From assembly GCA_964650975.1 (NCBI GenBank), contig CAZYWA010000083.1:1-20441 (forward strand): DNA of 20,441 nucleotides. Reading direction: 5' to 3'. Of this stretch, positions 13,658 through 20,441 are shown one piece after another. The position numbers were made by a program, and so were the translations under genes. The notes under the pieces are model-generated. The model did not search any database. It worked only from the letters and a program-made list of their open reading frames with translations, and was not told the DNA's origin. Position 1 is the stretch's first letter; each line of letters begins with the position of its first letter. Source of the stretch: CAZYWA01 sp964650975 [NCBI: uncultured bacterium]. Its GTDB lineage: Bacteria > JADJOY01.

Positions 13658-13921
13658 TCAATCCAGATGGAAGAGCGCCGGAACGTGGTCCACGACCCAG
13701 TAGAACGGATCGACCACCAGGAAGCCGAACGCATTGCCGACCGGTGCCAGCAAGTGGCCGACGAGGTGAAACGGGTTGCCGCGGGCGTCCTGGTGGAATT
13801 CGCCGGTAGCCGATGCCGGCTGAGCGAAGAGCGCCACCAGCGCCAGCGCCGACACGAGGCGAGCCACGGACGACGCTTTCGAGGACGATGCTTTCGAAGA
13901 GGTGCGGACCGAGCGCTTCAT
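13658..13921 (-). CDS. Small secreted protein, unknown function
   Basis: The 87-residue protein has a long basic N-terminus (1-20), a hydrophobic signal segment (about 21-36) and probable cleavage after PASA (near 39). The mature part of about 48 residues, NPFHLVGHLLAPVGNAFGFLVVDPFYWVVDHVP, is aromatic and hydrophobic, so it may sit at a membrane. The ATG at 13921 is chosen because GGAGG lies 7 nt upstream; an earlier in-frame ATG at 13936 overlaps that site. The N-terminal SSKASSSKASS reflects a 15-nt tandem duplication in the DNA (around 13871-13900). It lies 60 nt after the TlpA gene stop. An imperfect hairpin at 13627-13647 follows it. Confidence 0.72.
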   Translation of the reverse strand: MKRSVRTSSKASSSKASSVARLVSALALVALFAQPASATGEFHQDARGNPFHLVGHLLAPVGNAFGFLVVDPFYWVVDHVPALFHLD

Positions 13922-13981
13922 CGGGAGCCTCCACATGGGGAGCGGGGTTCGAAACCAATCAAGCGCTCGATTCGCGGGCCG

Positions 13982-14611
13982 TCAAGGCGACGGAGCAGCG
14001 GCCGCGGGCGTGGCGGCAGCCGCCGGCGTGGCCGCCGCGGCCGCCGGCTTGGGTGCGCCCAGGCCGATCAGCGCGGTGAGCATCGCGTCGAAGGGTGGGT
14101 GGGTCCACTCGTGAGGGCCGACGAACTTCGCCTGGATCTTGCCGCTGCGGTCGAGCAGGTAGGTCTCGGGAAACTTGTAGGTGCCGAACCGCTGCGCCAC
14201 TTTCCCGCGCGGGTCGAGCAACACCGTCATCCCGAGCTTCCGCTTGTCGACGAACTGCTGGATGGTGGCCGCCGGCGCGTCGTCGACGTTGACGGCGATG
14301 ACCTTGAGCCCCTTCGCGCGGTAATCCTCGGCGAGCGCCGAGATCGACGGCATTTCCTCGAGGCAAGGCCCGCACCACGTCGCCCAGAAGTTGAGGAACA
14401 CGGCGCCGCCTTTGAGCTCGCTCGAGGGCACGGTGTGCCCGTCGAGCGCCGTGACCTGGAAATCGGGCGCGGGCTCGCCGACCTTGGGCGCGGCGGCCGC
14501 GGCCGCAAGCGGCGGCTCGCCGCGATCCAGCGCCACGAACGCGGCACAACCGAGGACCACGGCCACCGCCAGGGCGCGAAACCGCCGTCGCGCGTTCATG
14601 GTTGGACTCAT
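13982..14611 (-). CDS. TlpA/ResA-type thioredoxin-like protein
   Basis: The 209-residue protein has an N-terminal signal or anchor (about 11-28), then a peroxiredoxin/thioredoxin fold starting GEPAPDFQVTALDG (45-58). The redox motif is FWATWCGPC with Cys80 and Cys83, and Pro148 (YKFPETYLLD) is the cis-proline. The DDAPAATIQQFV insert is typical of TlpA. These periplasmic proteins reduce disulfides in cytochrome c or copper-site maturation. The last 19 residues are a low-complexity Ala/Pro tail. Its ATG overlaps the stop of the upstream membrane gene by 4 bp (14608-14611), so the two are coupled. Confidence 0.92.
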   Translation of the reverse strand: MSPTMNARRRFRALAVAVVLGCAAFVALDRGEPPLAAAAAAPKVGEPAPDFQVTALDGHTVPSSELKGGAVFLNFWATWCGPCLEEMPSISALAEDYRAKGLKVIAVNVDDAPAATIQQFVDKRKLGMTVLLDPRGKVAQRFGTYKFPETYLLDRSGKIQAKFVGPHEWTHPPFDAMLTALIGLGAPKPAAAAATPAAAATPAAAAPSP

Positions 14612-15141
14612 GACACCAGGATCGCGATCATCGCCACGAACCACAACACCTTGAGGAACATCCCGTACTCGCTGCGGTCCCAGTCGGCGAGCGAGTAGTC
14701 GCTCTTGTCCCACTCGCCCGGTCCGTCGAGGTTCTTGAAGTCCGAGAGCCGGACGAACGCGCGATCGGTGGGAAACGGGTAGCAGCTTTCGGTCGCCGTG
14801 ATCACCTTCTTGATCTGGTTCTGGCGGTTCCGGTTCTCGGACAGGAAGCCGTTCACTCGCCAGCCGAGGAGCGCGATGCCCACCACCGCGGCCAGCCGCG
14901 CGATCCAGCCGGGGCCGGGACGGGTGGCGAGCAGCGGGTCGGCGGTGATCAGCACCAGCACGCCCGCGAATCCGAACGTGATCCAGTCCTCGCGGTGGCG
15001 CGAGGCGCGCAGCTCGTCGAGCATCGCCTCGAAGAGCGCCAGGGAGTGAGGGGCGTCGGCGGGCGGGCGCGGCCGGTCGGGCACGCTCTGAGCCGAGCCG
15101 TCGGGCGATCGGGCGCTGGAGTCGGTTCCCGTCTTGGGCAT
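14608..15141 (-). CDS. Three-TM membrane protein, unknown function
   Basis: The 177-residue protein is not recognised. It has a polar, Pro/Ser-rich N-terminus (1-35), a helix ALFEAMLDELRASRHRED, two hydrophobic segments (about 54-70 and 79-95), then a conserved-looking soluble part NRNRQNQIKKVITATESCYPFPTDRAFVRL (region about 103-132) and an acidic WDKSDYSLADWDRSEYG stretch, and finally a third hydrophobic segment at the very C-terminus (160-177). The 4-bp overlap with the TlpA-type gene suggests the two work together, perhaps as a membrane partner for the thioredoxin. It is divergent from the ECF sigma factor. Confidence 0.7.
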   Translation of the reverse strand: MPKTGTDSSARSPDGSAQSVPDRPRPPADAPHSLALFEAMLDELRASRHREDWITFGFAGVLVLITADPLLATRPGPGWIARLAAVVGIALLGWRVNGFLSENRNRQNQIKKVITATESCYPFPTDRAFVRLSDFKNLDGPGEWDKSDYSLADWDRSEYGMFLKVLWFVAMIAILVS

Positions 15142-15322
15142 GTGGGTTTCCCGGTTTCGCGGTGGTGTCGGGCAACACGGCTCGAGCGCAGCTCGGGCGC
15201 GGCTCGGCTACGTTGCTCGCGTCGGAGCTATCACAGGCGCCCGGGGGCGTCCATCGGCTCTCGTCCTCTTAACCAACCCGGTTCATGGTGGTTCCCACCT
15301 CACGAGGACCGGGCGCGGGCGC
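15142..15322. promoter_or_regulatory. Divergent region before the ECF sigma gene
   Basis: These 181 nt separate the tlpA-like unit from the sigma unit and must hold both promoters. GTCGGAGC and GGTTCC/CGGTTC blocks and an imperfect AACCA...TGGTT inverted repeat (about 15272-15295) are visible just before the sigma gene. ECF factors often read their own promoter, but I could not pick a confident -35/-10 pair. Confidence 0.3.
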
Positions 15323-15868
15323 ATGAGCGATCCCGACGAGATCCTGGTCGAACGCCACCGCCGGGGGGATCCCGCGGCGTTCCGCGAGCTGGTCGAGCGA
15401 CATCAGCGTGGGGTGCATGCGCTGTGCTTCAAATGGCTCCGCGATCCGGACGAGGCCGACGAGGTGACGCAGCTGACCTTCGTGCGCGTGTTCCGGCGCC
15501 TGGAGAGCTTCGGCGGACGCGCCTCGTTTCGAACCTGGCTCTACCGCGTGGCGCTCAACGCGTGCCGCAACCGGGTGCGCGATGAGAAGCGGCGCCGCAC
15601 GGAGGAGCTGGTCGATGTGCCCGACCCGCGCTCGGACGCGCTCGACTCGCTGGTCGGCGGCGAGCTCGCCAAGGCGGTGGAGCGGGCCGTGGCCGAGCTG
15701 CCGGAGCGGCAGCGCGCGGTCGTCGAGCTCAGGCTCTATCGCGACCTGCCGTATCACGAGATCGCGCGCATCGTCGGCTCGAGCGCCGGCGCGGCGAAGG
15801 TCAATTACCACTATGCGATTCGCACACTGCGCGAGAAGCTCCGGGCCAGGGGTGTGGGCCGGGGCTGA
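15323..15868 (+). CDS. ECF-type RNA polymerase sigma factor (sigma-70 family, SigE/RpoE-like)
   Basis: The 181-residue protein has the two ECF domains. Sigma region 2 (about 18-90) includes LVERHQRGVHALCFKWLRD, DEADEVTQLTFVRVFRRLESFGG and FRTWLYRVALNACRNRVRD. Sigma region 4 (about 115-175) includes LPERQRAVVELRLYRDLPYHEIARIVGSSAGAAKVNYHYAIRTLREKL, with the -35-recognition helix near 153-168. ECF factors direct RNA polymerase to stress-response promoters and are held inactive by an anti-sigma partner; the next gene encodes one. The ATG has only a distant GAGGA upstream, so the start is probable rather than certain. Confidence 0.93.
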   Translation: MSDPDEILVERHRRGDPAAFRELVERHQRGVHALCFKWLRDPDEADEVTQLTFVRVFRRLESFGGRASFRTWLYRVALNACRNRVRDEKRRRTEELVDVPDPRSDALDSLVGGELAKAVERAVAELPERQRAVVELRLYRDLPYHEIARIVGSSAGAAKVNYHYAIRTLREKLRARGVGRG

Positions 15869-15904
15869 ACGCTCACCGAACCGGGCGCGACGACGAGCAC
15901 GACG

Positions 15905-16669
15905 ATGAGCACGACCGACAAGACGAATACGGGGAAGAGTCACCTGGAGAATCTCGCCTGCAGCGAGGCGCGGGATCTGCTGCTCGATCGGGCCCACGGC
16001 GAGCTCGACGCTCGCGATCAGGTCGCGGTCGAGATGCATCTCGACGGCTGCGCGGGTTGCCGCCGCGAGGCTCGAGAGCTGGACGAGGATCTGGCGCTCT
16101 TGCGCGCCAGCGAGCGAGTTCCGCCGGTGCGCCCATATCTCGCGACACGCATCGCGGCGCGCCTCGCCGAGGGCGAGACCGGCCGCGCGCTCGACTCGCC
16201 CCGCTGGTGGTCGCGCCCGGGATTGGTTCTGGCGTGCGTGGCTGGAGGCTCGTGCGCGGCGCTGGTGGCGTGGGCGCTTGCCTTGGGCGGGTGGATGCCG
16301 GCTCATCGAAGCGCGGCACCCACCGCGGTGGCCTCGGAGCGGATGGCTCCGGCCGAGCCGGCGGACACCGCGGAGGTGGTGTCGCTCGATGGGGAATCGC
16401 GAGCGCTCACCTCGGATCAGGTGTCGCGCGTCGGGGAATCGCTGGACCAGTCGCTGGCGCTCGAGATGGGCGACGCGCTGGTCGCGAGCCCCTCGGTGCC
16501 CGGGCTCTGGTACGAGAGCGGTCTGGGATGGAGCGTGGATGCATACGATGACGGAGCCGCCGTGGACCGAGCGATCGGAGCGCTCGAGGAGCGCTACGGG
16601 GTTCCCGACGCGGAGTTTCTGGATCGGATCCGCGGTGTCGAGGCCGAGCCGGGAGTCACCGAGGGCTGA
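15905..16669 (+). CDS. Zinc-finger anti-sigma factor
   Basis: The 254-residue protein has the N-terminal anti-sigma zinc-binding fold: Cys19 (LACSEARDLL), then MHLDGCAGC supplying His45, Cys49 and Cys52 in the Hx3Cx2C pattern. A transmembrane segment lies at about 104-128, so the sigma-binding domain is cytoplasmic. About 125 residues of extracytoplasmic region follow, with VSLDGESRALTSDQVSRVGESLDQSL and a helical end. Anti-sigma factors of this class bind the cognate ECF sigma and release it after membrane proteolysis or a redox cue. It follows the sigma gene by 36 nt. No clear Shine-Dalgarno precedes the ATG. Confidence 0.9.
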   Translation: MSTTDKTNTGKSHLENLACSEARDLLLDRAHGELDARDQVAVEMHLDGCAGCRREARELDEDLALLRASERVPPVRPYLATRIAARLAEGETGRALDSPRWWSRPGLVLACVAGGSCAALVAWALALGGWMPAHRSAAPTAVASERMAPAEPADTAEVVSLDGESRALTSDQVSRVGESLDQSLALEMGDALVASPSVPGLWYESGLGWSVDAYDDGAAVDRAIGALEERYGVPDAEFLDRIRGVEAEPGVTEG

Positions 16670-16692
16670 CGAGCCGTCGACGGAGGATGGTC

Positions 16693-17373
16693 ATGATTCG
16701 GCTGCGATGGTGGGCGCCGGCAGCGTGCGTCCTGGGGCTCAGCTGGGTGCCGGCGGCGATCGCGGATCCGCCGCGAAATCCCGCCCCTCCCGCGTCTCCC
16801 GCGCCGGCCGGTCCCGCGCCGGCGTCGCCCGCGGACGTGGGCCGGCGTCTGGAAGTGATGCGCATGTGGGGCCTGTCGCGAGAGCTCGACCTGAGCGACG
16901 ACGAGCTCGCCAAGCTGTTGCCGGTGATGAACCACCACGCTCACGAGCGTGAGTCGCTGCGGAAGGAGCAGCGCGCCGCGATCGAAGCGCTGACCCAGCT
17001 GGTCCAGCATCCCGCGCCCGGTCGCGCCGAAGCGAGCGACGACGACATCCGCGGCGCCACCGAGCGCACCATCGATCTCGAGCAGCGGCTGGTCGAGAAC
17101 CGCCGCAAGGAATTCGAGGACGTCGCGAAGGTGCTGCCGCCCAAGCGCGCCGCGCAGTACATGCTCTTCCACGTCAAGTTCGCGAAGCGCATGAAGGACC
17201 TGGCCGAGTCCGGCTGGCGCCAGCGATCCGGCCGCACCGCGGAGGGCACGGTCGAGCGCCGCGCGCCCGGCGCCGCCGAGCCGCCCGCAGTGGAATCGCC
17301 GCAGGGCGCACCCGCCCCCGATTCGCGACCGGAATCGAAGCCCGCCCCGGACGGCGGCACGATCGACGACTGA
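16693..17373 (+). CDS. Spy/CpxP-like periplasmic protein
   Basis: The 226-residue exported protein has a signal peptide (about 1-24, cleavage near AIA-D), a Pro/Ala-rich linker (25-46), and a mostly helical core (50-170) with MWGLSRELDLSDDELAKLLPVMN then ERESLRKEQRAAIEAL and a second helical pair RTIDLEQRLVENRRKEFEDVAKVLPPKRAAQYMLFHVKF. This layout resembles Spy/CpxP/LTXXQ envelope-stress proteins, which bind unfolded proteins or metals. A disordered Pro-rich tail follows. ATG 16693 is chosen over 16687 because GGAGG (16682-16686) sits 6 nt before it. Directly after the sigma/anti-sigma pair, it is a likely member of that regulon. Confidence 0.75.
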   Translation: MIRLRWWAPAACVLGLSWVPAAIADPPRNPAPPASPAPAGPAPASPADVGRRLEVMRMWGLSRELDLSDDELAKLLPVMNHHAHERESLRKEQRAAIEALTQLVQHPAPGRAEASDDDIRGATERTIDLEQRLVENRRKEFEDVAKVLPPKRAAQYMLFHVKFAKRMKDLAESGWRQRSGRTAEGTVERRAPGAAEPPAVESPQGAPAPDSRPESKPAPDGGTIDD

Positions 17374-17386
17374 GTCCCGGAACGCT

Positions 17387-17403
17387 TCGCGCCGAGGGCG
17401 CGA
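17387..17403 (+). promoter_or_regulatory. Perfect 7-bp hairpin before the LamG gene
   Basis: TCGCGCC (17387-17393) and GGCGCGA (17397-17403) pair perfectly around a GAG loop, with a further T-G pair outside. It lies 14 nt after the Spy-like gene's stop and overlaps the GAGAGG that serves as the LamG gene's Shine-Dalgarno. A weak terminator without a T-run, or a structure limiting translation, are both possible. Confidence 0.45.
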
Positions 17404-17415
17404 GAGGTGCCGGCC

Positions 17416-18203
17416 ATGGCGCGGACAGTGGCGAGAGCGGCCTTCGTGGTCCCGTGGGCCAGAACCTTCGCGGCCGGCGCGGCGCTCGTCGCCGTCGCAT
17501 CGTCGCGCGCATCCGCCGCGTCCGACACGTTTCATCAGGCGGTACTGGCGAGCGGGCCGGCGCTCTACTACCCGTTCAACGAAACCAGCGGGAACGCGAT
17601 CGACTACGGCAGCCTCGGGAATGCTTTCGACGCCACGTACGAGGGGACCGTTTCGCGGAACGCGCCGACCTGGAGCGGCGACTCGGCGGTCAGCTTCGAC
17701 GGCGCCGACGACTATCTACAGTCGCTGGGCGTCGCGCCGGTCGCGTTCACCGGGAACCCGACCTTCAGCGCCGAAGCCGTGATCTTCGTGCCGGTCCTCG
17801 GAAGCGCCAACCTGTGGGCTCCGTTCCTCCACTGGGGGCCGTCGATCGGGAATCCCACCGGCCAGTCGGTCTACTTCAGCTTCAGCAGCGACGAGCCCGA
17901 CGAGACCAAGAGGGCTCGGTCCTCTACCTCGACGGCGTCGACATCTCGGCGACCCTGGTGGCGGATCCGGACCTCTGCTGCGACGGCACGACGCCCAGCG
18001 TGGGTGCCACGGAGTTCCGCGTGAACCGCGCCCGCGACTTCGAGTCGTCGCGGTATTTCGTCGGCTCGATCGACGAACTGGCGCTCTACGGCCGCGCGCT
18101 CACCGCGCAGGAGGCGCACGACCACTTCGTCGCGCTGGGCTGGATCTTCGCCGACAACTTCGAGACCGGGGACGTGACCCGCTGGACGAAATCGTCCCCA
18201 TGA
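17416..18203 (+). pseudogene. LamG-domain secreted protein, frameshifted with probable internal deletion
   Basis: The first frame (ATG 17416, with GAGAGG about 8 nt upstream) gives a signal peptide (about 1-35, ending ASA) and the opening of a LamG/concanavalin-like domain: LYYPFNETSGNAIDYGSLGN, VSFDGADDYLQSLG, AVIFVPVLGS and QSVYFSFSSDEPDETKR. It then becomes out of frame and would stop at 18024. The other frame carries on the same domain: EGSVLYLDGVDISATLVADP, FVGSIDELALYGRALTAQEAHDHFVALGW, and ends at 18203 with the tail FETGDVTRWTKSSP. The switch occurs near 17900-17915. A normal LamG domain has about 25-35 residues between these parts, which are missing, so this looks like a deletion of 3n+1 nt, or a collapsed assembly. 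Confidence 0.78.
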
Positions 18204-18418
18204 CGGGAGCGGGGGCGGGCAGCGGAATGATGTGCTGCGTGAGTGGATCCGGCGGCCACAGGTAACGCAATCATCGTCGATGTCACCAGGCGCTAGGCGG
18301 AATCGCCCCGCAATGCCCTCGCGTCGCCTCCGGTGAGCCGCTTTGGTAGCGTTCCAAGGGACCATTGCATCCAGCGTGTCGCTCGCAGGGCGAGCGGGCT
18401 CGCGGACGGGCCCACTCC
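18204..18418. other. Gene-free spacer before the metalloprotease gene
   Basis: I see no ORF, repeat or strong hairpin in these 215 nt. The promoter of the downstream gene is presumably here, but no confident -35/-10 pair is visible. Confidence 0.5.
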
Positions 18419-20441
18419 ATGAAGATCGCGCGCGTGCTGCGAACGTCCTCGATCCTCGCGGTGCTGGCGGCGCTCGAATCGCTGGCGGCGGGTCCCGCTC
18501 ACGCGAGCTTCAGCGGCACCAACCAAGGTGTCGCGTACCTGAGCATTCCGTGCGGCTTCCCGTGTACCCAGTACGCGGTGTTCGTCTCTGGAAACCAGGT
18601 GACGTTCCCTTCCGCGGAGACGGGCGAGAGCGACCGCGAACCGAGCTTCTCCCCCGACGGAACCCGGATCGCGTACGTCAAGCTCGGCGTCAACTCGAGC
18701 ACCGCCCTCGCCGTGATGGGGGCGGATGGCTCGAACCCCGTTCAGATCCTGGATTCCGCAGCGTTCATCGCCGCGAGAGGAGACCCCTCGCTCCAGTTCG
18801 CGATCTTCAGCCGCCCGGCGTGGTCGCTGAGTGGCAAGAGAATCGCGTTCGCGGTCACGGCCCAGGGTAAGTGGGCGGAGGGCGGCATTTTCACGGTCAA
18901 GCCCGATGGCTCCGATCTCCAGTTGCTGATCGGGAATGGGTCCGACACCGATCAAACGGCGTTGGACCCCACGTGGTCTCCGATCGGCAAGAAGCTCGCC
19001 TTCCGGTGCAGGTTTCGCGTGGTCAACAACCGGCTTCGCGACGACCTCTGCGTCTTCGACTCGAATTCCGGCGTCCTGCAATACCTCCCGATCGACTTCG
19101 ACACCATCGGTTTGGACGGTGGGACCGTCCTGACCAGCCCGAGCTTCACCCCCGACGGTCAGCGATTGGTCTTCACGTCGTCTTACTATTCGGCGGACAT
19201 CGAGACCTTCCAGGACCAATTCGGCGGTTACACGGGCCAGGTGCCCGAGGCGGACGTCTTCTCGGTGCGGGTCGACGGCTCGGGGTTGCAGAGGCTCACG
19301 CAGTCGCCGGCCGTATTGATCCCTCCGCCTGCCTTTCCGCGAGCGCGAGGGTTGATCAGCTACAGCCGCGTGGTCCCATCACCCGACGGACGCAGCCTGA
19401 TCGCGCAAGGTCAGCGCGTCGACTCCGCGGGGAAGAGCGAGATCGGCTTGTGGACGCTCGACGCCAAGGGCCAAGGACCGTCGTTCCAGATTCCGAATGC
19501 TTCCCCCGCTGGACTCGACTGGCAGCCGACGCCCGTGAGCTTGTCGATGGTCGTGACCGACGGCCACGACGACCCGCTCGACGGGCTCGAGGTGCAGCTT
19601 TGCACCCCCGCCGGCTGCGGTTCGCCCGGGAACGTCGTCGACGGCAATCCCACCAACCACCTGGGCGGTAGCTACGCGTTCGACAACGTGCCGACCGGCC
19701 GGTACGTGGTGCGGATCACGCTGGTCGACCACAGCGAGCCGGCCGGGTCGGCCCCGGCGTTCGAGATCCGGAACGGGGCCGATCCGACGGGTGCCGCGTG
19801 GATCGAACGCACCGTCTCCGTCACCGGCACGGGCCCGCTCGCCCTCTCCGAGGATTTCGCCGACGGGGAAGTGGCCGACTCGAACGTGCCGAGCAACCAG
19901 CGGGATCGTCTCGACGACCTCGCGGCGATCTACTACCGCCTCCACCAGTTCGTGAATTGGGCCAAGCGCAACCTGCAGACCGACATGGGTCCCGGCGTCC
20001 CGGTCCTCGCGTTCTTGAGCCAGACGCCGAGCGGCGACCCCATCGATCCGCTGGACGCGGCGTTCTCGCCCTTCTACGGCGTGCTCTGGCTCGGCACCGA
20101 CATCTCCACCTACGAGGCGCGGGACGGGAAACCCGACTCCTCGGGAGAGGCCGACATCGCGCCGCAGAACGCCGAGTGGCACGAGTTCACCCACTATCTG
20201 GCCAACACGTTCATCAAGACCATCAGCTGCGACGGGGTCAATCACGCCGGCTATTCCAATCCGAGCTCCTGCGATTCGCTCTCCGAAGGCTTCGCGATGT
20301 TCCTCCCCACGTTGGCGGCGCAGGAGATCGAGAGCAGCGTCAGCAGCCGCTACGACGACTTCATGGACCTCGAGTGGAACGTGAAGGCCTGGGGAACGCG
20401 CCTGACGCGGACCACCCACACGCAGCTTTCGACGGAGGACG
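18419..20441 (+). CDS. Secreted beta-propeller / metalloprotease hybrid (partial, runs off window)
   Basis: A single frame is open from ATG 18419 through the window end (674 codons seen). A Sec signal peptide (about 1-30, ending PAHA) is followed by a TolB/PD40-like beta-propeller with repeats at residues 76 (SFSPDGTRIAY), 135 (WSLSGKRIAF), 185 (TWSPIGKKLAF), 242 (SFTPDGQRLVF) and 321 (SPDGRSLIA). Residues about 375-436 form a carboxypeptidase-regulatory/prealbumin-like domain (DGHDDPLDGLEVQLC, GGSYAFDNVPTGRYVVRI). A metalloprotease-like part follows: HEFTH at 588-592 gives the HExxH zinc motif, and Glu623 in LSEGFAMF, 31 residues on, fits the third zinc ligand of gluzincins. It is probably secreted and proteolytic. 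No clear Shine-Dalgarno precedes the ATG. Confidence 0.82.
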   Translation, partial: MKIARVLRTSSILAVLAALESLAAGPAHASFSGTNQGVAYLSIPCGFPCTQYAVFVSGNQVTFPSAETGESDREPSFSPDGTRIAYVKLGVNSSTALAVMGADGSNPVQILDSAAFIAARGDPSLQFAIFSRPAWSLSGKRIAFAVTAQGKWAEGGIFTVKPDGSDLQLLIGNGSDTDQTALDPTWSPIGKKLAFRCRFRVVNNRLRDDLCVFDSNSGVLQYLPIDFDTIGLDGGTVLTSPSFTPDGQRLVFTSSYYSADIETFQDQFGGYTGQVPEADVFSVRVDGSGLQRLTQSPAVLIPPPAFPRARGLISYSRVVPSPDGRSLIAQGQRVDSAGKSEIGLWTLDAKGQGPSFQIPNASPAGLDWQPTPVSLSMVVTDGHDDPLDGLEVQLCTPAGCGSPGNVVDGNPTNHLGGSYAFDNVPTGRYVVRITLVDHSEPAGSAPAFEIRNGADPTGAAWIERTVSVTGTGPLALSEDFADGEVADSNVPSNQRDRLDDLAAIYYRLHQFVNWAKRNLQTDMGPGVPVLAFLSQTPSGDPIDPLDAAFSPFYGVLWLGTDISTYEARDGKPDSSGEADIAPQNAEWHEFTHYLANTFIKTISCDGVNHAGYSNPSSCDSLSEGFAMFLPTLAAQEIESSVSSRYDDFMDLEWNVKAWGTRLTRTTHTQLSTED

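Noticed and set aside
1-20441. CRISPR arrays, insertion sequences, rRNA or intact tRNA genes
   Set aside because: No regularly spaced direct repeats, transposase motifs or RNA gene signatures were seen on either strand.

Overview
The window is very GC-rich bacterial chromosome with strong codon-position bias, many lipoprotein and Sec signal peptides, and an outer-membrane peptidoglycan-synthase activator (LpoB type). It therefore looks like a diderm. The gene mix (COG3014/YcfL/LpoB, ECF sigma with zinc anti-sigma, LamG and beta-propeller secreted proteins, dispersed intergenic repeats) suggests an uncultured, environmental high-GC lineage, for example an Eisenbacteria- or Gemmatimonadota-like organism. 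That assignment is inference only. No phage, plasmid, IS, CRISPR, rRNA or intact tRNA gene was seen.

Layout. 1-220: a structured repeat downstream of an acyl-CoA dehydrogenase (minus, 221-1405) that lacks the usual catalytic glutamate. 1485-2663 (minus): a NamZ/DUF1343 exo-N-acetylmuramidase. Divergent from it, 2791-5823 (plus) is a cell-envelope operon: a stand-alone receiver domain, a COG3014 lipoprotein, a YcfL-like protein and LpoB. The first three genes are joined by 4-bp ATGA overlaps, and lpoB has a hairpin just in front of its Shine-Dalgarno. 5824-6166 holds two dispersed repeats. 6167-8799 (minus): a small secreted protein, a SRPBCC/START protein, a 533-bp gene-free stretch full of inverted repeats, then YceI and its probable MarR regulator. 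9004-13594 (minus): MBL-fold hydrolase, a 49-residue basic protein, a large GT-C/YfhO-like membrane protein and a membrane protein with two PA14-like domains. 13658-15141 (minus): a small secreted protein, a TlpA-type thioredoxin and an unknown membrane protein. 15323-17373 (plus): ECF sigma factor, zinc-finger anti-sigma factor and a Spy/CpxP-like periplasmic protein. 17416-18203: a LamG protein broken by a frameshift and probable internal deletion. 18419 to the window end: a secreted beta-propeller plus carboxypeptidase-regulatory-like domain plus HExxH metalloprotease, cut by the window edge.

How the genes fit together. Two neighbouring loci point at peptidoglycan: NamZ on one strand and the LpoB operon on the other, sharing a 127-bp divergent promoter region. 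MarR and YceI form a regulator-target pair. The ECF, anti-sigma and Spy-like genes look like an envelope-stress circuit.

The most unusual signal is non-coding. A roughly 150-170-nt repeat family (1-150, 5999-6162, and a partial or diverged copy at 7176-7248) can fold into successive hairpins with compensatory base changes and conserved loops. It ends in a G6/C6 hairpin, and each copy is oriented in the direction of the gene it follows. A second family, a long palindrome at 5853-5930 and 8899-8975, starts 28-29 nt after stop codons. Two further long inverted repeats (7246-7378 and 7390-7554) lie beside the third copy of the first family.
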